DNA of 63,005 nt from Ralstonia sp. SET104 (GTDB taxonomy: Bacteria > Pseudomonadota > Gammaproteobacteria > Burkholderiales > Burkholderiaceae): contig NZ_BHVX01000020.1 in NCBI RefSeq assembly GCF_003851545.1, positions 1 to 63,005 of the forward strand, written 5' to 3'. Under the pieces are notes generated by a model, which worked only from the letters and a program-made list of their open reading frames with translations, was not told the origin of the DNA and did no database searches. The stretch's first letter is position 1. Each line of letters starts with the position of its first letter. The position numbers were made by a program, and so were the translations under genes. Positions 1 to 8,201 of this stretch are shown here, one piece after another.

Positions 1-900
1 TCCTAGTCGGCGTCAGCATACGGAATGTGGCAATTCAGGCCCACGGAATTGTTCGAAGAACCCTTTCTTTGCTGACTTTCTTTGGCAAGACAAAGAAAAG
101 TAATTCAGCCCCGGCAGGAGATGAAACAAGGGATGGACCACCAAGATAACAACCAAAATGCCCCGACCGCAGGCCCCGGCAGCCCTCGGATGAGCCCCGC
201 CAAATTGTGATTTATAGTGACAACTTCGCTCTGACGAAGCAGCGGTCATTACACTCGGCGCCATCGCTTTCGTGCCATAGAGAAAGTGGTCAAGGTCTGG
301 AAACCCTTGGAGATGGCGGGGCAAGTGCCGAGCATAGGTGCTTTGCCCTCAACCGCTATGGCTTGGCTTCGTCTCCCTCTTGGGGCGGGCCAGGCTTGAA
401 CGGCTTCGGCCGTACCGATTGCCATCTCTCGGGTTTCCAGCTTGCCTGTGCTCGCCCACCCTCCCCCAGGGTTGGGCGCGCTTCCATTCATCACATGAAA
501 GGAAAGCCCGATGACCCGCTTACCCGCCGACTCTTCCGACTTCCCCGCTTGCGAAACAAGCCACGCATACCAGCAAGGCGCACACGCTGCACGCGCGTTC
601 ATCCGCATCGTCTACACGTGTTTGCAGGCCGGGCGAACCAACAAGACGCCTGACGACCCGCCTGCCCGCAAGCAAAAACATCAGGACCAACAACGCTGAC
701 CTTATGGGCAAGCCAGCGTGCATGGCTTCGGCCATACCGATGTTGCAGCATCGGTGGCTCCCCCGCGTCTGTGCTTGCCCACCCCTTGCCCGAAAAAACC
801 GCCCTGAAAAGCACAGCGCCGCAGCGCGCTCTGAGGCCAAAGCCAGGTCAATAAGCGCCATTAATGATCCGTTTTTTGCCTGATCAAAAAATTGACTCAT
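1..900. repeat. Intergenic repeat-like region with two related leader segments
   Basis: No convincing long gene lies here. Two stretches resemble each other: about 390-475 and about 705-785. Both contain a short self-complementary block (ggcttcggccgtaccgat and ggcttcggccataccgat) followed by a run ending in tgctcgcccaccc or tgcttgcccaccc. The stretch at 60-110 (tttctttggcaagacaaaga) is of a kind I associate with multicopy intergenic repeats in Ralstonia and relatives; that is recollection, not a search. Overlapping ORFs on both strands look like chance. Confidence 0.35.
511..699 (+). CDS. Possible small hypothetical protein, 62 aa
   Basis: The short ORF begins MTRLPADSSDFPACETSHAY and ends in a basic, Gln-rich tail. 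It is preceded by an AAAGGAAAG ribosome-binding sequence about 5-9 bases before the ATG, which is the main reason to list it. It follows the first of the two leader-like repeats, suggesting a repeated leader-plus-small-ORF module. No domain is recognised and no function is assigned. It could be non-coding. Confidence 0.3.
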   Translation: MTRLPADSSDFPACETSHAYQQGAHAARAFIRIVYTCLQAGRTNKTPDDPPARKQKHQDQQR

Positions 901-1067
901 AAAAATTACACTCAGTGTTTAACAAATGAATCAAATTTGCGGCAATTCGAACGGCATCGCGCATCTTTAAATTATGAAATATAGTGAGTAAGGAAAGCGC
1001 GGACACCCACTTCTTCCGGCTTGCCTGGATTATCTGGTGCTCTGGCAGTCATTGATTGGGGGCCGGT

Positions 1068-1400
1068 ATGTCTACACATTCATACTTTCACCCATTCACC
1101 ATGTTGGTGATGGGATTAGCCTTGCTGGGTTGCAGTGAATCGGCACCTGTTGTTGCGTCGATGAGCGCCAGCACGATGTTGGCCAAGACCACCGAAGCCC
1201 CACCTGCGGCTCCATCTGCGGCCCAATCTGCCGTAAGCCCGCCTGCCAATGCCAAAAACGCGGTTGCAGCAACCCCTGGAAGTGTCGTGATCGAGAGATG
1301 CAGGGAGGCCGATGCAACCACGGGGAAATGCGTGGATGCGATGTGCGTAAGCTACATCGGCAAAGGCGTTTGGAGCGAGCACTTTGAATGCGTGCCTTGA
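1068..1400 (+). CDS. Small putative lipoprotein
   Basis: The protein is 110 aa when started at the ATG at 1068; a TTG four codons upstream is also possible. The N-terminus has a hydrophobic stretch ending in the lipobox Leu-Leu-Gly-Cys, so signal peptidase II cleavage and lipid anchoring are expected. An Ala/Pro/Ser-rich linker follows, then a C-terminal region with four Cys (ERCREAD, GKCVDAMC, EHFECVP) that could form two disulfides in the periplasm. No family is recognised. It stands alone, with about 325 bases of apparently non-coding DNA downstream. Confidence 0.6.
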   Translation: MSTHSYFHPFTMLVMGLALLGCSESAPVVASMSASTMLAKTTEAPPAAPSAAQSAVSPPANAKNAVAATPGSVVIERCREADATTGKCVDAMCVSYIGKGVWSEHFECVP

Positions 1401-1676
1401 CGTTCCAGCGCGCCAAATCAGTGCTTGCAGAAGACGGCCAAGAAGCCTGGATTTTCAGCTTCTCGACTCATCGCGGGAAAGCGCGGCATCCGAGCGCGTC
1501 GGTCAATATCCGATGGGGCGATAGCGCGTTTCCGCAAGAACGCGAGAATACCCGCATTAGAATCAAGCGCCCTGATCATTGTCACGTTCTCCAACAAGGG
1601 CTTTTCAAAACAACACCGGGCGCACCCTGGAGCCGATCGCTCAAAAGTTCACTTCGCCATAATGCCGCGCAGGCAC
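1401..1676. other. Intergenic region, no gene seen
   Basis: Overlapping ORFs in several frames have no family resemblance and no convincing ribosome-binding sites. Nothing is assigned here. Confidence 0.4.
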
Positions 1677-1705
1677 AAAAAACCGGGCATGCAGCCCGGT
1701 TTTGG
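1677..1705 (-). terminator. Rho-independent terminator of the acyl-CoA dehydrogenase gene
   Basis: The inverted repeat AACCGGGC / GCCCGGTT (1681-1688 and 1694-1701) with a 5-base loop is followed on the minus strand by a T-run. It lies 20 bases beyond the stop codon of the dehydrogenase gene. Confidence 0.75.
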
Positions 1706-1725
1706 TTGGCGATGGCGATGCGCAC

Positions 1726-2889
1726 TCAGCGGTCGTCGCGCAGCAGGTTCTTCGCGATGATGAGCTGCTGAATCTGCGTGGTGCCCTCGTACAGGCGCAG
1801 CAGGCGCACATCGCGGTAAAAGCGCTCGGCCTTGTATTCGGCAATGTAGCCCGCGCCGCCGTGAATCTGCACGGCGCGGTCCGCCACCCGGCCGACCATC
1901 TCGGTACAGAACATCTTGGTGCACGAGGCCAGCATGCTGACTTCGTGATCCTGCCTGGCCATCGGCTTGGCGTCGTAGCGCCGCGCACAGTCGCGCACCA
2001 TCGACATGCCGGCGTACAACTCCGCTTGGCTATCGGCCAGCATGGCTTGAATGAGCTGGAAGTCGGAGATCGGCTGGCCGAACTGCTTGCGTTCCTTGGC
2101 ATAGGCAACTGCATCGGTAATGAGCCGGTGCGCCATCCCGCACGCAAGTGCCGAGATATGCAGGCGCCCCCGGTCCAGCACCTTCATCGCTGTCTTGAAG
2201 CCCTGCCCGGGCACGCCGCCAATGATGTTGGCCGCCGGCACACGCACGTTGTCGAGCATCACATCACACGTTTTGGTGCCGCGCTGGCCCATCTTCTTGT
2301 CCGGCTTGCCGAGCGTGATGCCCGGCGTATCGGCCGGCACGATAAAAGCCGAAATACCACCGGCGCCCTCACCGCCCGTACGCGCCATCAGCGTAAAGGC
2401 CCCGGCGCGCGGCGCGTTGGTAATGAAACGCTTGGTGCCATTGATGACGTAGTGATCGCCATCCAGCGTGGCACGCGTCTGCAGCGATGCCGCGTCCGAA
2501 CCTGCGTTCGGTTCTGTCAGCGCGAACGAGATGACCAGCTCGCCGCTGGCGATGCGCGGCAGGTAATTGGCCTTCTGCGCATCGGTGCCGTCCATCAGGA
2601 TGCCCTGCGAGCCGATGCCGACGTTGGTGCCAAACACGGAGCGGAACGCCAGCGCCGTGTGCCCGAGGTCATACACCACCTCGCATTCCTGCGCCATTGC
2701 CAGGCCAATGCCGCCGTATTCCTCCGGAATCGACAGGCCGAACAGGCCCATCTCTTTCATGTCGGCGACGATCTCGGCGGGCACGTCATCCTCTTCTTCG
2801 AGGATGTTCTCCGCCGGCACGAGCCGTTCCCGGATGAAGCGCTGCACCGATTGTTGCAGCAGGCTGAAGGATTCGTCGTCGAGCGCCAT
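1726..2889 (-). CDS. Acyl-CoA dehydrogenase
   Basis: A 387 aa flavoenzyme that introduces a trans-2 double bond into an acyl-CoA, passing electrons to ETF. Family signature 1 (FALTEPNAGSDAA) lies near residues 122-134. The C-terminal signature includes GGAGYIAEYKAERFYRD and LYEGTTQIQ, where the Glu near residue 368 is the likely catalytic base. The ATG at 2889 is chosen because AGGAG precedes it by about 9 bases and the protein then has normal family length; an upstream in-frame extension lacks family similarity. It is divergent from a LysR gene 125 bases away, which may control it. Substrate chain length cannot be read from the sequence. Confidence 0.9.
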   Translation of the reverse strand: MALDDESFSLLQQSVQRFIRERLVPAENILEEEDDVPAEIVADMKEMGLFGLSIPEEYGGIGLAMAQECEVVYDLGHTALAFRSVFGTNVGIGSQGILMDGTDAQKANYLPRIASGELVISFALTEPNAGSDAASLQTRATLDGDHYVINGTKRFITNAPRAGAFTLMARTGGEGAGGISAFIVPADTPGITLGKPDKKMGQRGTKTCDVMLDNVRVPAANIIGGVPGQGFKTAMKVLDRGRLHISALACGMAHRLITDAVAYAKERKQFGQPISDFQLIQAMLADSQAELYAGMSMVRDCARRYDAKPMARQDHEVSMLASCTKMFCTEMVGRVADRAVQIHGGAGYIAEYKAERFYRDVRLLRLYEGTTQIQQLIIAKNLLRDDR

Positions 2890-3014
2890 GTCGCTTAGCT
2901 CCTGTGGGATTTTCCCGAAGATGTTACCGGGTTGCCGTGTTTTGACAATCTTGGCCCGCATCAACAGAATGTCGAATCCATTTCACCAATGTGGCAAGCC
3001 GGGATGGCGCCGAT

Positions 3015-3935
3015 ATGGACCTGAATGCACTCAAGCTGTTCGTCGAAATCGTCGATGCGGGCAATCTGTCTGCCGCGGCACGCCGGTTGCAGACCACGCG
3101 CTCCAACGTGAGCCATCGGCTCAAGGCATTCGAGCGCGCGCTGGGCGTCCAGTTGCTGCGCCGGACCACGCGCCGCGTGGAGCCCACCGAGGTGGGCGCG
3201 GGCATCTATGAACACGGCCGCAGCATCCTGCGCGAGATGGCCGCCGCCGATGCGCTGGTGTCGTCGCTGGGCAAATCGCTGCAGGGCAGCGTGCGGCTGT
3301 CGGTGCCCACAGGGCTGGGGCACTTGCTGATATCGCCGCTGCTGGTGGCGTTCAAACGCGCGTATCCGGACATCCGCCTGGATGTGCGATTCGACAACCG
3401 CGTGTCCGACCTGATTGGCGAGGACGTGGATGTGGCACTGCGCATCGTGTCGAATCCGCCGGAATCACTCGTGGCAACGTTCATCGATGAGGTGGACTGG
3501 GTGCTGTGCGCGGCACCGGATTATCTGGCTGCGCACGGTGTGCCGAAGTCGATCGATGCGCTGGTCAACCACACCATCGTCAGCGCGCCCGCCGACGGGC
3601 AACCTCTGCGACTATCCGCCCAATCAGGCGATGAGCGCGAGGTCGTCACGCTTGATCCGGGCGTTTCCTCCCACAGCTACCTGTTCCTGCAAGCCGCCGT
3701 GCGCGCCGGCAATGGGCTGGGCATCCTGCCCTACTACGCCGCTGCGGAAGATTTGCGTGAAGGGCATGTCAAGCTTGTGCTGCCGGGGTATCGGTTCAGC
3801 GTGTTTGGTAGCCGGCTTTATATGCTGGCAATGCCCAGCCGCTATCGCACGCTCGCAACGCGGCATCTTCTGGACTTTCTGAAAGACGGGTTGCAAGGCA
3901 AGCTGCCACGCTTGCCCATGAAGGAACGCGGGTGA
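3015..3935 (+). CDS. LysR-family transcriptional regulator
   Basis: A 306 aa regulator. An N-terminal winged helix-turn-helix (MDLNALKLFVEIVDAGNLSA, then SNVSHRLKAFERALGVQLL) is followed by a two-lobed periplasmic-binding-protein-like effector domain (SVRLSVPTGLGHLLISPLL onward). The start at 3015 places the HTH at its usual position. It belongs to the CrgA/PecT-like group of LysR proteins by overall look. Divergent transcription from the acyl-CoA dehydrogenase gene suggests that gene as a target (inference). Its stop codon abuts the stop of metR with no gap. Confidence 0.88.
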   Translation: MDLNALKLFVEIVDAGNLSAAARRLQTTRSNVSHRLKAFERALGVQLLRRTTRRVEPTEVGAGIYEHGRSILREMAAADALVSSLGKSLQGSVRLSVPTGLGHLLISPLLVAFKRAYPDIRLDVRFDNRVSDLIGEDVDVALRIVSNPPESLVATFIDEVDWVLCAAPDYLAAHGVPKSIDALVNHTIVSAPADGQPLRLSAQSGDEREVVTLDPGVSSHSYLFLQAAVRAGNGLGILPYYAAAEDLREGHVKLVLPGYRFSVFGSRLYMLAMPSRYRTLATRHLLDFLKDGLQGKLPRLPMKERG

Positions 3936-4853
3936 CTACGCCTCCAGCGGCATCAACCCCGGCAACTGCGCAAAGCAGATCGACTTTGCCGTCTCAATAA
4001 AGTCCTGCGCAAATGGCGCCTGCGCATAGTCGCGCGTCATGGCCGCGTACAGATCACTCCACACGCCTTCTTTGCCAACGCGCTTGGCCACCACGTATTC
4101 GTAGTCGACGTAGTTCCTGATGCCCCAGCTCGGCAGCGCGGCCAGCCCGCGGCGGCTGGCAACGAGTTGCAGCACGGCGATGGTCAGCTCGGCCGTGCGG
4201 CGGTTGAATGCGATCCCGGCGGGTGTCAGCACCTGCCGGATCAAATCGATGCGCTCTTCCGGCACGGGATACGTGATGAGCGTCTGATCGGTAAAGTCCT
4301 TCGCGTCCAGCCACTTCTTGTTGCGCAGCGCGTGGTCAACCGGCAGCACGGCCAGGATCTCGAAGCGGAACAGCGGCGCGAACACCACGCCCCGGCGCAT
4401 CTTGGCGTCAGAGCCAATGATGACGTCGGCGCGGCCGTCCTTGAGCAACGCGAGCGGATCGGTATGGAAGCCGGAAACGAGATCCATCTCCACCTCGGGC
4501 CAGCGCTGGCGGAAAGCATCCATCACGGGCATCAGCCAGTCGAAGCAGGTGTGGCATTCAAGCGCAATACGCAGCGTGCCGGCCGCACGGCCCTTGATGC
4601 GCTCCAGATCGCGCTCGGCGGTCTGGATGTCGGCGACGACCTTTTGCGCAAGTTCGAGCAGTCGCTCACCTGCTTCGGTCAATTCCACCGTCTGCCCCTT
4701 GCGGCGCACCACGGCCAGCCCGTAATGCGATTCCAGCGCGCGCAATTGGTGTGACAGCGCTGATTGCGTCAGATGCAGCCGCTCGGCGGCGCGCGACACG
4801 GAGCCCCCATCGGCTAGGGCGATCAGCGTGCGTAGATGACGGATTTCAAGCAT
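3936..4853 (-). CDS. metR: MetR, LysR-type activator of methionine biosynthesis
   Basis: A 305 aa LysR protein with the MetR hallmark ECHTCFDWLMPVMDAFRQ after the HTH (GSVSRAAERLHLTQSALSHQ), and typical effector-domain text (DLVSGFHTDPLALL). MetR uses homocysteine as co-effector and activates metE. The gene is divergent from metE across 103 bases that contain a perfect MetR-type half-site pair (TGAA-N5-TTCA). Context and sequence agree strongly. Confidence 0.93.
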   Translation of the reverse strand: MLEIRHLRTLIALADGGSVSRAAERLHLTQSALSHQLRALESHYGLAVVRRKGQTVELTEAGERLLELAQKVVADIQTAERDLERIKGRAAGTLRIALECHTCFDWLMPVMDAFRQRWPEVEMDLVSGFHTDPLALLKDGRADVIIGSDAKMRRGVVFAPLFRFEILAVLPVDHALRNKKWLDAKDFTDQTLITYPVPEERIDLIRQVLTPAGIAFNRRTAELTIAVLQLVASRRGLAALPSWGIRNYVDYEYVVAKRVGKEGVWSDLYAAMTRDYAQAPFAQDFIETAKSICFAQLPGLMPLEA

Positions 4854-4874
4854 GTTCGTACGATTTTTGAAATA

Positions 4875-4887
4875 TGAATCTCATTCA
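4875..4887. promoter_or_regulatory. MetR binding site between metR and metE
   Basis: TGAATCTCATTCA matches the MetR consensus TGAA-N5-TTCA exactly. It lies 22 bases upstream of the metR start and about 70-90 bases upstream of metE, suited to controlling both divergent promoters. The surrounding AT-rich stretch (4860-4920) stands out from the GC-rich genome. Confidence 0.75.
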
Positions 4888-4956
4888 ACGTTATCGAAAA
4901 TAATATCATTTGATTCATGATCAAGTGTCGCCCATCATCGCAGAACTCAAAAACGA

Positions 4957-7305
4957 ATGGCCTCTGCTGCGAAGACTATGACCACCATCCACACCCTCGG
5001 CTACCCGCGCATCGGCGCACAACGCGAGCTGAAGATCGCCCTCGAATCGTTCTGGAAGGGTGCCTCGTCCGAAGACGACCTGCGCGCCACCGGCCGCGCG
5101 TTGCGCGAGCGCCACTGGGCTGCCCAGCGCGACGCCGGGCTGGATTTCGTGACCGTGGGCGACTTCGCCTGGTACGACCAGGTGCTGCAGACGGCCGCCC
5201 TGCTCGGCGCCATCCCCACGCGCTATGGCTTTGACGCGGCACAACTGACGCTGGCGCAATCGTTCGTGCTGGCGCGCGGCAATGCCGACCACGCAGCCAT
5301 GGAGATGACGAAGTGGTTCGACACCAACTACCACTACCTCGTGCCCGAACTCACGCCGGACCTGCACTTTGGCCCGGGCACCGAATGGCTGTTCGATGAG
5401 GTGCGCGAAGCCCACGGCGCGGGGCACCGCGTGAAGGTCGCGCTGGTCGGGCCGGTCACGTTCCTGCATCTGGCCAAGGCGCGCAACGGCTTGACCGACA
5501 AGCTCGCACTGCTGCCGCAAGTGCTGCAGGCTTACACGACTGTGCTGCAGCGCCTGGCCGCACTGAACGTGGAATGGGTACAGATCGACGAGCCCGCTCT
5601 GGTGCTGGATCTGCCGCAAGCCTGGGCAGATGCATTCGCCCCCGCCTACCAAGCGCTGGCTGCCGCCAAGGGCCCCAAGCTGCTGCTCGCCACGTACTTT
5701 GAAGCGGCGTCGCACCATGCGGCGCTGATCAAGTCGCTGCCGGTCAACGGCGTGCATCTGGATCTTGTGCGGGCGCCAGAACAGCTTGACGCCTTCGCAC
5801 CGTGGCCGGCAGACAAGGTGCTCTCGGTTGGCGTGGTGGATGGCCGCAATATCTGGCGCTCAGACCTTGCACGCGCGCTGGAACGCGTGGCCCCGCTGGC
5901 CGAAACCTTTGGCGATCGGCTATGGGTCGCACCGAGCTGTTCCCTGCTGCACGTGCCGGTGGACTTGTCTGCCGAAACCAAGCTGGACGACGAACTCAAG
6001 GGCTGGCTGGCCTTTGCCCGCCAGAAGCTGGACGAGCTGGCGACTCTCAAGCGCGCGCTGGCTGAAGGCCCCGCTGCCGTGCAGAAGGCGCTCGATGACA
6101 ACCGTGCCGCCATCGCCTCGCGCACGGAATCGCGCCGCGTGCACAACGCCAGCGTCAAGAAACGCGTGGCCGCCATCCGTGCAGAAGATGCCGACCGCGC
6201 CGCGCCCTACGTGGCCCGCGCCGAAGCGCAGCAAGCGCGCCTGAACCTGCCGTTGCTGCCGACCACCACCATTGGCTCGTTCCCGCAGACGGCCGAGATT
6301 CGCCAGGCACGCGCACAGCACAAGCGCGGTGACTTGCCCGCGCTGGATTACCTGCAACGCATGCGCGCTGAAATCACCGACGTTGTGCGTCGCCAGGAAG
6401 CACTGGGCCTCGACATGCTCGTGCACGGTGAAGCCGAGCGCAACGACATGGTTGAATACTTCGGCGAGCTGCTGTGGGGCTACGCCTTCACCGCCAACGG
6501 CTGGGTGCAGAGCTACGGTTCGCGCTGCGTGAAGCCGCCCATCATCTACGGCGATGTGTACCGCCCGGAACCGATGACGGTCGAGTGGTCCAAATACGCG
6601 CAGAGCCTGACGGCCAAGCCGATGAAGGGCATGTTGACTGGTCCCGTGACCATGCTGCAATGGTCTTTCGTGCGCGATGACCAGCCGCGCGAGCAGACTG
6701 CGCTGCAGATCGCTCTGGCACTGCGCGATGAGGTGTGCGATCTGGAAGCGGCCGGGATTGCCGCCATCCAGATCGACGAACCGGCCTTCCGCGAAGGTCT
6801 GCCGCTGCGCGCTTCTGACGTGCCGGGCTACCTGGAATGGGCAGCGCGTGCGTTCCGCGTGTCGGCCTCGGGCGTGCGCAACGACACGCAGATCCACACG
6901 CACATGTGCTATTCGGAGTTCAACGACATCCTGCCGGCCATCGCGTCAATGGATGCAGACGTGATCACCATCGAGACGTCGCGCTCGAACATGGAACTGC
7001 TCGATGCGTTTGGCGAGTTTGCCTACCCCAACGAGATCGGCCCCGGCGTGTACGACATCCACTCGCCACGCGTGCCGCGCGTGGAAGAGATGGAAGCGCT
7101 GCTGGACAAGGCTGCGCAGGTGGTGCCGGTGCAGCGCCTGTGGGTGAACCCCGACTGCGGCCTGAAGACGCGCGGCTGGCCGGAAGTGGAAACAGCGCTG
7201 CAAGGCATGGTGGAAGCCACGCGCCGGTTGCGTGCAAAGCATGCGAAGGTGCAGCACGCAGGCAGCAAGGCTGCCCAGGCTGAAACTGAAACCACCACGG
7301 CTTAA
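4957..7305 (+). CDS. metE: Cobalamin-independent methionine synthase MetE
   Basis: This enzyme transfers a methyl group from 5-methyltetrahydropteroyl-triglutamate to homocysteine, the last step of methionine synthesis. The duplicated barrel architecture is complete: the N-terminal half begins [14 protein letters not shown] and the C-terminal half begins [14 protein letters not shown]. Zinc ligands are visible at His649 and Cys651 (THMCY), Glu673 (IETSRSN) and Cys734 ([11 protein letters not shown]), a constant offset of 8 from E. coli MetE. The protein is 782 aa from the ATG at 4957; the ATG at 4978 ([13 protein letters not shown]) fits homologues at least as well. Neither start has a clear Shine-Dalgarno. 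Likely activated by the divergent MetR. Confidence 0.96.
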   Translation: MASAAKTMTTIHTLGYPRIGAQRELKIALESFWKGASSEDDLRATGRALRERHWAAQRDAGLDFVTVGDFAWYDQVLQTAALLGAIPTRYGFDAAQLTLAQSFVLARGNADHAAMEMTKWFDTNYHYLVPELTPDLHFGPGTEWLFDEVREAHGAGHRVKVALVGPVTFLHLAKARNGLTDKLALLPQVLQAYTTVLQRLAALNVEWVQIDEPALVLDLPQAWADAFAPAYQALAAAKGPKLLLATYFEAASHHAALIKSLPVNGVHLDLVRAPEQLDAFAPWPADKVLSVGVVDGRNIWRSDLARALERVAPLAETFGDRLWVAPSCSLLHVPVDLSAETKLDDELKGWLAFARQKLDELATLKRALAEGPAAVQKALDDNRAAIASRTESRRVHNASVKKRVAAIRAEDADRAAPYVARAEAQQARLNLPLLPTTTIGSFPQTAEIRQARAQHKRGDLPALDYLQRMRAEITDVVRRQEALGLDMLVHGEAERNDMVEYFGELLWGYAFTANGWVQSYGSRCVKPPIIYGDVYRPEPMTVEWSKYAQSLTAKPMKGMLTGPVTMLQWSFVRDDQPREQTALQIALALRDEVCDLEAAGIAAIQIDEPAFREGLPLRASDVPGYLEWAARAFRVSASGVRNDTQIHTHMCYSEFNDILPAIASMDADVITIETSRSNMELLDAFGEFAYPNEIGPGVYDIHSPRVPRVEEMEALLDKAAQVVPVQRLWVNPDCGLKTRGWPEVETALQGMVEATRRLRAKHAKVQHAGSKAAQAETETTTA

Positions 7306-7330
7306 GCCGCATCGGCAGCACAAAAAAAAT

Positions 7331-7360
7331 AACGCCAACCGACGCAAGCCGGTTGGCGTT
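7331..7360. terminator. Bidirectional terminator between metE and the crotonase gene
   Basis: A perfect 11-base stem (AACGCCAACCG / CGGTTGGCGTT) with a 7-base loop. It has a T-run on the right for metE and an A-run on the left (7321-7329), which serves the convergent minus-strand gene. Confidence 0.85.
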
Positions 7361-7373
7361 TTCTCATGCGCGC

Positions 7374-8159
7374 TCAAGTAGAGGTGTCCGCCTTTCCATG
7401 CCGGCCAGCGCCACCGGCAAACCGCGCAGCACCCTCCAACCCTTCGGCAAACACCATGGGCGTGCCGCGTGCACCTTCCTGTCGCAACGCCTCGCCCAAT
7501 GGCAGATTCCACTGCGCATAGGCCGATGCCCGATCGGCCAGCATGCATTGCTGCGCAAACGCGGCAAGGCCCCGTGCCAACTGTTGTGCAACCGCAAGCG
7601 ATTCACCGGATTCGACCAGCCGATTGGCAAGCCCCATGGCGAGCGCCTCGTCAGCAGGCACAGCGCGGCCGGTCAGGATCATGTCGAGCGCGCGGCCCAT
7701 GCCGACAATGCGCGGCAAGCGCACCGTGCCACCGTCGATGAGCGGAACCCCCCAGCGGCGACAAAACACACCGAACACGGCGTCGCGCTCCACCACTCGC
7801 AAATCGGCGAGCAGCGCAAGCTCCAGCCCGCCCGCCACGGCATAGCCGCTCACCGCGGCGATGAGCGGCTTGGACAGCGCCATGCGCGACGGCCCCATCG
7901 GGCCAGGCACACTGCCATCGGGGTCGAGATGATTGCGTCGGGCTGGATCGCCAATGGCCGTCAGATCGGCGCCAGCGCAGAAGTGGCCGCCCGTGCCGCC
8001 GAGCACGGCAACGCGCAGCGCATCGTCAGCTTCGAAACGCTGGAATGCGCCTAGCAATGCGGCAGCGGTTGGCCCATCCACCGCATTGCGGCAGTCGGGC
8101 CGATTGAGCAGGATGGTGCAGACCGGGCCATCGGTCTGGAACAGCACGGCATCGGGCAT
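7374..8159 (-). CDS. Enoyl-CoA hydratase/isomerase (crotonase) family protein
   Basis: A 261 aa crotonase-fold protein. The oxyanion-hole segments are present: HFCAGADLTAIG and GYAVAGGLELALLADLR, the latter carrying the first catalytic Glu. The second catalytic Glu of true enoyl-CoA hydratases, expected just after FG in the next segment, is replaced here (FGVFCRRWGVPLIDGGTVRL). The reaction may therefore differ from simple hydration; many uncharacterised crotonases share this RRWGVPLIDGGT pattern. The gene stands alone, convergent with metE. Confidence 0.85.
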   Translation of the reverse strand: MPDAVLFQTDGPVCTILLNRPDCRNAVDGPTAAALLGAFQRFEADDALRVAVLGGTGGHFCAGADLTAIGDPARRNHLDPDGSVPGPMGPSRMALSKPLIAAVSGYAVAGGLELALLADLRVVERDAVFGVFCRRWGVPLIDGGTVRLPRIVGMGRALDMILTGRAVPADEALAMGLANRLVESGESLAVAQQLARGLAAFAQQCMLADRASAYAQWNLPLGEALRQEGARGTPMVFAEGLEGAARFAGGAGRHGKADTST

Positions 8160-8201
8160 GAGCGGTCTCCGCAGCGCGGTACGTTGACAGACCGCCCGAT
8201 G

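Noticed and set aside
1702-2898. Plus-strand ORF of 398 codons opposite the acyl-CoA dehydrogenase
   Set aside because: It is a shadow of the dehydrogenase gene caused by high third-position GC; its His/Arg/Ala-rich product has no family resemblance. The same applies to other long antisense frames, for example 8184-9242, 23258-24526 and 58129-59784.
4854-4956. Cobalamin riboswitch upstream of metE
   Set aside because: The interval is only about 100 bases and lacks a recognisable B12-box; a MetR site is present instead.
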